Source of the DNA: Epiperipatus broadwayi | Lineage: Eukaryota; Onychophora; Udeonychophora; Euonychophora; Peripatidae | Assembly: GCA_028023455.1 (NCBI GenBank) | Contig: JAQFVV010006216.1 | Span: 1,241,445 to 1,305,444 of the forward strand | Reading direction: 5' to 3' | DNA length: 64,000 nt | Shown: one piece after another, positions 61,620-64,000 of the stretch | Layout of the letters: every line of letters begins with the position of its first letter | Position numbering within the stretch: the first letter of the stretch is position 1 | Translations under genes and position numbers: made by a program | The notes under the pieces: generated by a model | Databases searched by the model: none | Told to the model about the DNA's origin: nothing | Seen by the model: only the letters and a program-made list of their open reading frames with translations

Positions 61620-62280
61620 TTATAAAAATTGCCTCTTTAATTTTTCTTTTACTATGGTTTCTCTATTCATGAAGAATTTTCACATTTTCAAAATCAAATT
61701 TAAATTTATATTTACATGTTTTTTTTGTGATAAAAAAAAACCGAAGGAGATATTAAATCACCATTATTTTATTTTTTACACGATTATATAACAATTCATG
61801 CTCCTTCAATCTTTTCTCAATACTGCACCTAGATTCACCTATATATGATAGCATACAATCACAAAAAATTTGATATATGATATTACTTTTCTGCTTGACA
61901 GGTATGACATATTTAGAATTATTGACTAATTTATTAATATTGTTTGGAATGTAGAATGAAACATTAAACACATTCTTATATAAATCCTTAAAAAATTTCA
62001 CTTGTGGATTTAAAATAAATGGAATAGATATCCATTGTTTACTATTAATCTTCATTTCCTTTAAATTATTATAACTTTTTTAAATTGACATAAAGTATTG
62101 TTTATTTGTTCCATTTTATAACCAACATCAAGCAATTCCTTGGCAAATATTTCAATATTTTTCAGTTTATCACTTTAATAATGACAAAATTTTTCATTCC
62201 GAAACAAAAAAGATTTAAAACTTGCCATCTTATGCATCATTGGTACTTTTGATTTACAATTTATATATCCTCTTTTTTGC
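61620..62280 (-). pseudogene. PLE RT end plus GIY-YIG endonuclease, left copy
   Basis: Minus strand: RGYINCKSKVP and FAKELLDVGYKMEQINNTLCQF (end of the RT region), then MKINSKQWISIPFILNPQVKFFKDLYKNV, CDCMLSYIGESRCSIEKRLKEHELL (YIG, Arg, His) and, after a frameshift near 61750, KRKIKEAIFINRNK and NQQAANIKI to the stop. The layout matches the copy at 10344-11470 with clear sequence differences, so the two are relatives rather than recent duplicates. Confidence 0.8.
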
Positions 62281-62900
62281 CACTGAAAAATATTGAAATA
62301 TTTGCCAAGGAATTGCTTGATGTTGGTTATAAAATGGAACAAATAAACAATACTTTATGTCAATTTAAAACAGTTATAATAATTTAAAGGAAATGAAGAT
62401 TAATAGTAAACAATTGATACCTATTCCATTTATTTCAAATCCACAAGTGAAATTTTTTAAGGATTTATATAAGAATGTGTTTAATGTTTTATTCTATGTT
62501 CCAAACAATATTAATAAATTAGTCAATAATTCTAAGGATGTCATACCTGTCAAGCAGAAAAGTAATATCATATATCAAATTTTTTGTGATTGTATGCTAT
62601 CAAATATAGGTGAATCTAGGTTCAGTATTGAGAAAAGATTGAAGGAGCATGAATTGTTATGTAAGCATGTAAAAAGTAAAAATAATGGTGATTTAATATC
62701 TCCTTCAGTTTTCTTTGATCATGAAAAAACATGTAAATATAAATTTAAATTTGATTTTGAAAATATGAAAATTCTTCATGAAGAGAGAAACCATAGTAAA
62801 AAAAAAACTAAGTGGCAATTTTTATAAACAGGAATAAAATGCATTTAATAAATCGACAAGCTGCTAACATTAAAATACGAGATTCGTGGAATTTGAATTG
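62281..62900 (+). pseudogene. PLE GIY-YIG endonuclease, right copy
   Basis: Plus strand, best frame 62393-62827: NPQVKFFKDLYKNVFNVLFY, CDCMLSNIGESRFSIEKRLK (the YIG Tyr is replaced by Asn), then FFDHEKTCKYKFKFDFENMK. An A-tract frameshift near 62800 removes the C-terminal helix. The Tyr to Asn change falls on a conserved GIY-YIG residue and would impair catalysis even without the frameshift. Confidence 0.8.
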
Positions 62901-63093
62901 ATGATGTTTGCTTCCGCTTTTGTTTTTTGAATTTAATGGCAGTTGAGATAGGTTTAAGAAATTAACCGAAAGTACTTCTGTGGATTTAAGGATTGTTTGT
63001 AATAGTTTGTAAACCGTTAAATTTATTATTTCAATTATAATTACAATTTTGTTTTTAATTAATGGACATTTTATTTATTTTACATATATATAA

Positions 63094-63914
63094 ATGTTAA
63101 GCAATTAAATCATCCCACATGATTAAGAAATCCAGTACTGCCCTCTGTGAACTAATATATAAATACATTAGGGTTCGTATTTCAAAATAGCCAGGTCAAA
63201 ATGGTATCCACTTTGACTGTCTGCTAACAGATGTTATATATTGAAATATAAACAAACTCAAACAAAGAACTTGAATTTGCTACAAACAAACATGTTTTAC
63301 TATTATTATATAAATACAAACTAAACTTTAGTAATTTTAATCTTTAAACCACCTAACACAAATGTTTGTTTGTATTTCAATATATAACATCAGATAGCAG
63401 ACAGGTCAAAGTAGTATCATTTTGATCTGGCTATTTTGAAATATGAATTCTAATGTAGTTTAAATATTAGTTCACAGAGGGCCGTACTGAATTTCTTAAC
63501 CATGTGGGGTGATTTAATGTTTAATATTTGTATATATTTATTTTAGTATAGCGTTATGCACTGGGATTATTTTCTATAAATTTGTGTTAGGTGGTTTAAA
63601 GATTAAAATTACTAAAGTTTAGTTTGTCTTTATATAATAATAGTAAAACATGTTTGTTTGTAGCAAAATTTAAGATCGTTGTTTGCTAATTTTCAAGTTC
63701 TTTGTTTGAGTTTGTTCGTATTTCAATATATAACATCTGATAGCAGACAGGTCAAAGTGGATACCATTTTGACCTGGCTATTTTGAAATACGAACCCTAA
63801 TGTATTTATATATTAGTTCACAGAGGGTAGTACTGGATTTCTTAATCATGTGGGATGATTTAATTGCTTAATATTTGTATAATTATTTCAGTATAGCGTT
63901 ATGCACTGGGATTA
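63094..63914. repeat. nested palindromic repeat, MITE-like, two copies
   Basis: The outer left arm (63094-63362) and outer right arm (about 63580-63875) are inverted copies sharing the blocks agtactgccctctgtgaac, caaaatagccaggtcaaaat and acatgttttactattattat. Between them (63363-63571) sits a second right-arm copy in the same orientation as the outer right arm. Both right-arm copies end gcgttatgcactgggattat. The same family occurs at 52005-52205. No coding frame and no recognised transposase ends. Confidence 0.8.
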
Positions 63915-64000
63915 TTATATATATATTGTACCTATGGAAATTTAATTTAATTTTGGAGTATGGTGTAAGATCAAGCCTAAAATTTTTCTATTTTATTTTC
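63915..64000. other. AT-rich window end
   Basis: A short TA run and AT-rich DNA, with nothing recognised up to the window edge. Confidence 0.4.

Larger units (their letters stand above)
61407..63042. mobile_element. head-to-head inverted pair of Penelope-like elements
   Basis: Left copy on the minus strand (61407-62280) and right copy on the plus strand (62281-63042) are inverted repeats with arms of about 765 bp (61407-62172 and 62281-63042). The spacer of about 108 bp is the extra upstream RT sequence of the left copy (RGYINCKSKVPMMHKMASF). Both arms run out through the same 3' untranslated sequence to caattataatt at the edges. They are 5'-truncated at different points of the RT thumb region. 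Confidence 0.85.

Overview
This is AT-rich (roughly 70-75% A+T by eye) nuclear DNA from a metazoan, most likely an invertebrate. Long (TA)n microsatellites, several decayed retrotransposon and DNA-transposon families and Penelope-like elements point that way. The species cannot be named from the sequence. No host protein-coding exon could be recognised: every open frame with recognisable homology belongs to a mobile element, and most other short frames are chance or microsatellite read-through.

The most notable object is a tandem array at 17181-18512. It holds 3.26 head-to-tail units of exactly 409 bp. Each complete unit carries a type I hammerhead ribozyme (17493-17550, 17902-17959, 18311-18368) with every core nucleotide present and stems I, II and III all formed. 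This is the organisation of a retrozyme: a small non-autonomous retroelement whose tandem transcripts cut themselves into unit-length RNAs. Metazoan retrozymes are thought to depend on Penelope-like element (PLE) reverse transcriptase, and PLE debris is abundant here: RT plus GIY-YIG fragments at 10.2-11.6 kb, palindromic GIY-YIG pairs at 27.8-28.8 kb and 61.4-63.0 kb, a C-terminal fragment at 58.2-58.5 kb, and decayed hammerheads of the PLE type at 41.0-41.5 kb and 55.9 kb.

Layout. 1-9 kb: anonymous AT-rich DNA with two decayed hAT transposons (2058-4810 with ZBED5-like transposase remains; 7029-9055), each with terminal inverted repeats and near-identical 8-bp target duplications. 10-11.6 kb: a tRNA-derived SINE beside a 5'-truncated PLE. 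12-13.1 kb: nested hairpin repeats. 17.2-18.5 kb: the ribozyme array. 18.5-21.7 kb: an RTE-clade LINE (AP endonuclease plus RT) with a few stops. 26.8-27.5 kb: a polypyrimidine tract and TA repeat, then the PLE palindrome. 30.5-40.3 kb: a Ty3/gypsy element on the minus strand with 2.8-kb LTRs, no gag and a decayed pol. Its upstream LTR holds a later 1236-bp insertion with a 14-bp target duplication. 40.5-41.5 kb: an RTE fragment and an inverted pair of PLE hammerheads. 45.0-45.6 kb: a possible solo LTR. 52.0-55.1 kb: a palindromic repeat and an L1/Tx1-like LINE. 55.9-63.1 kb: PLE pieces. 63.1-63.9 kb: a nested palindromic repeat of the same family as the one at 52 kb.
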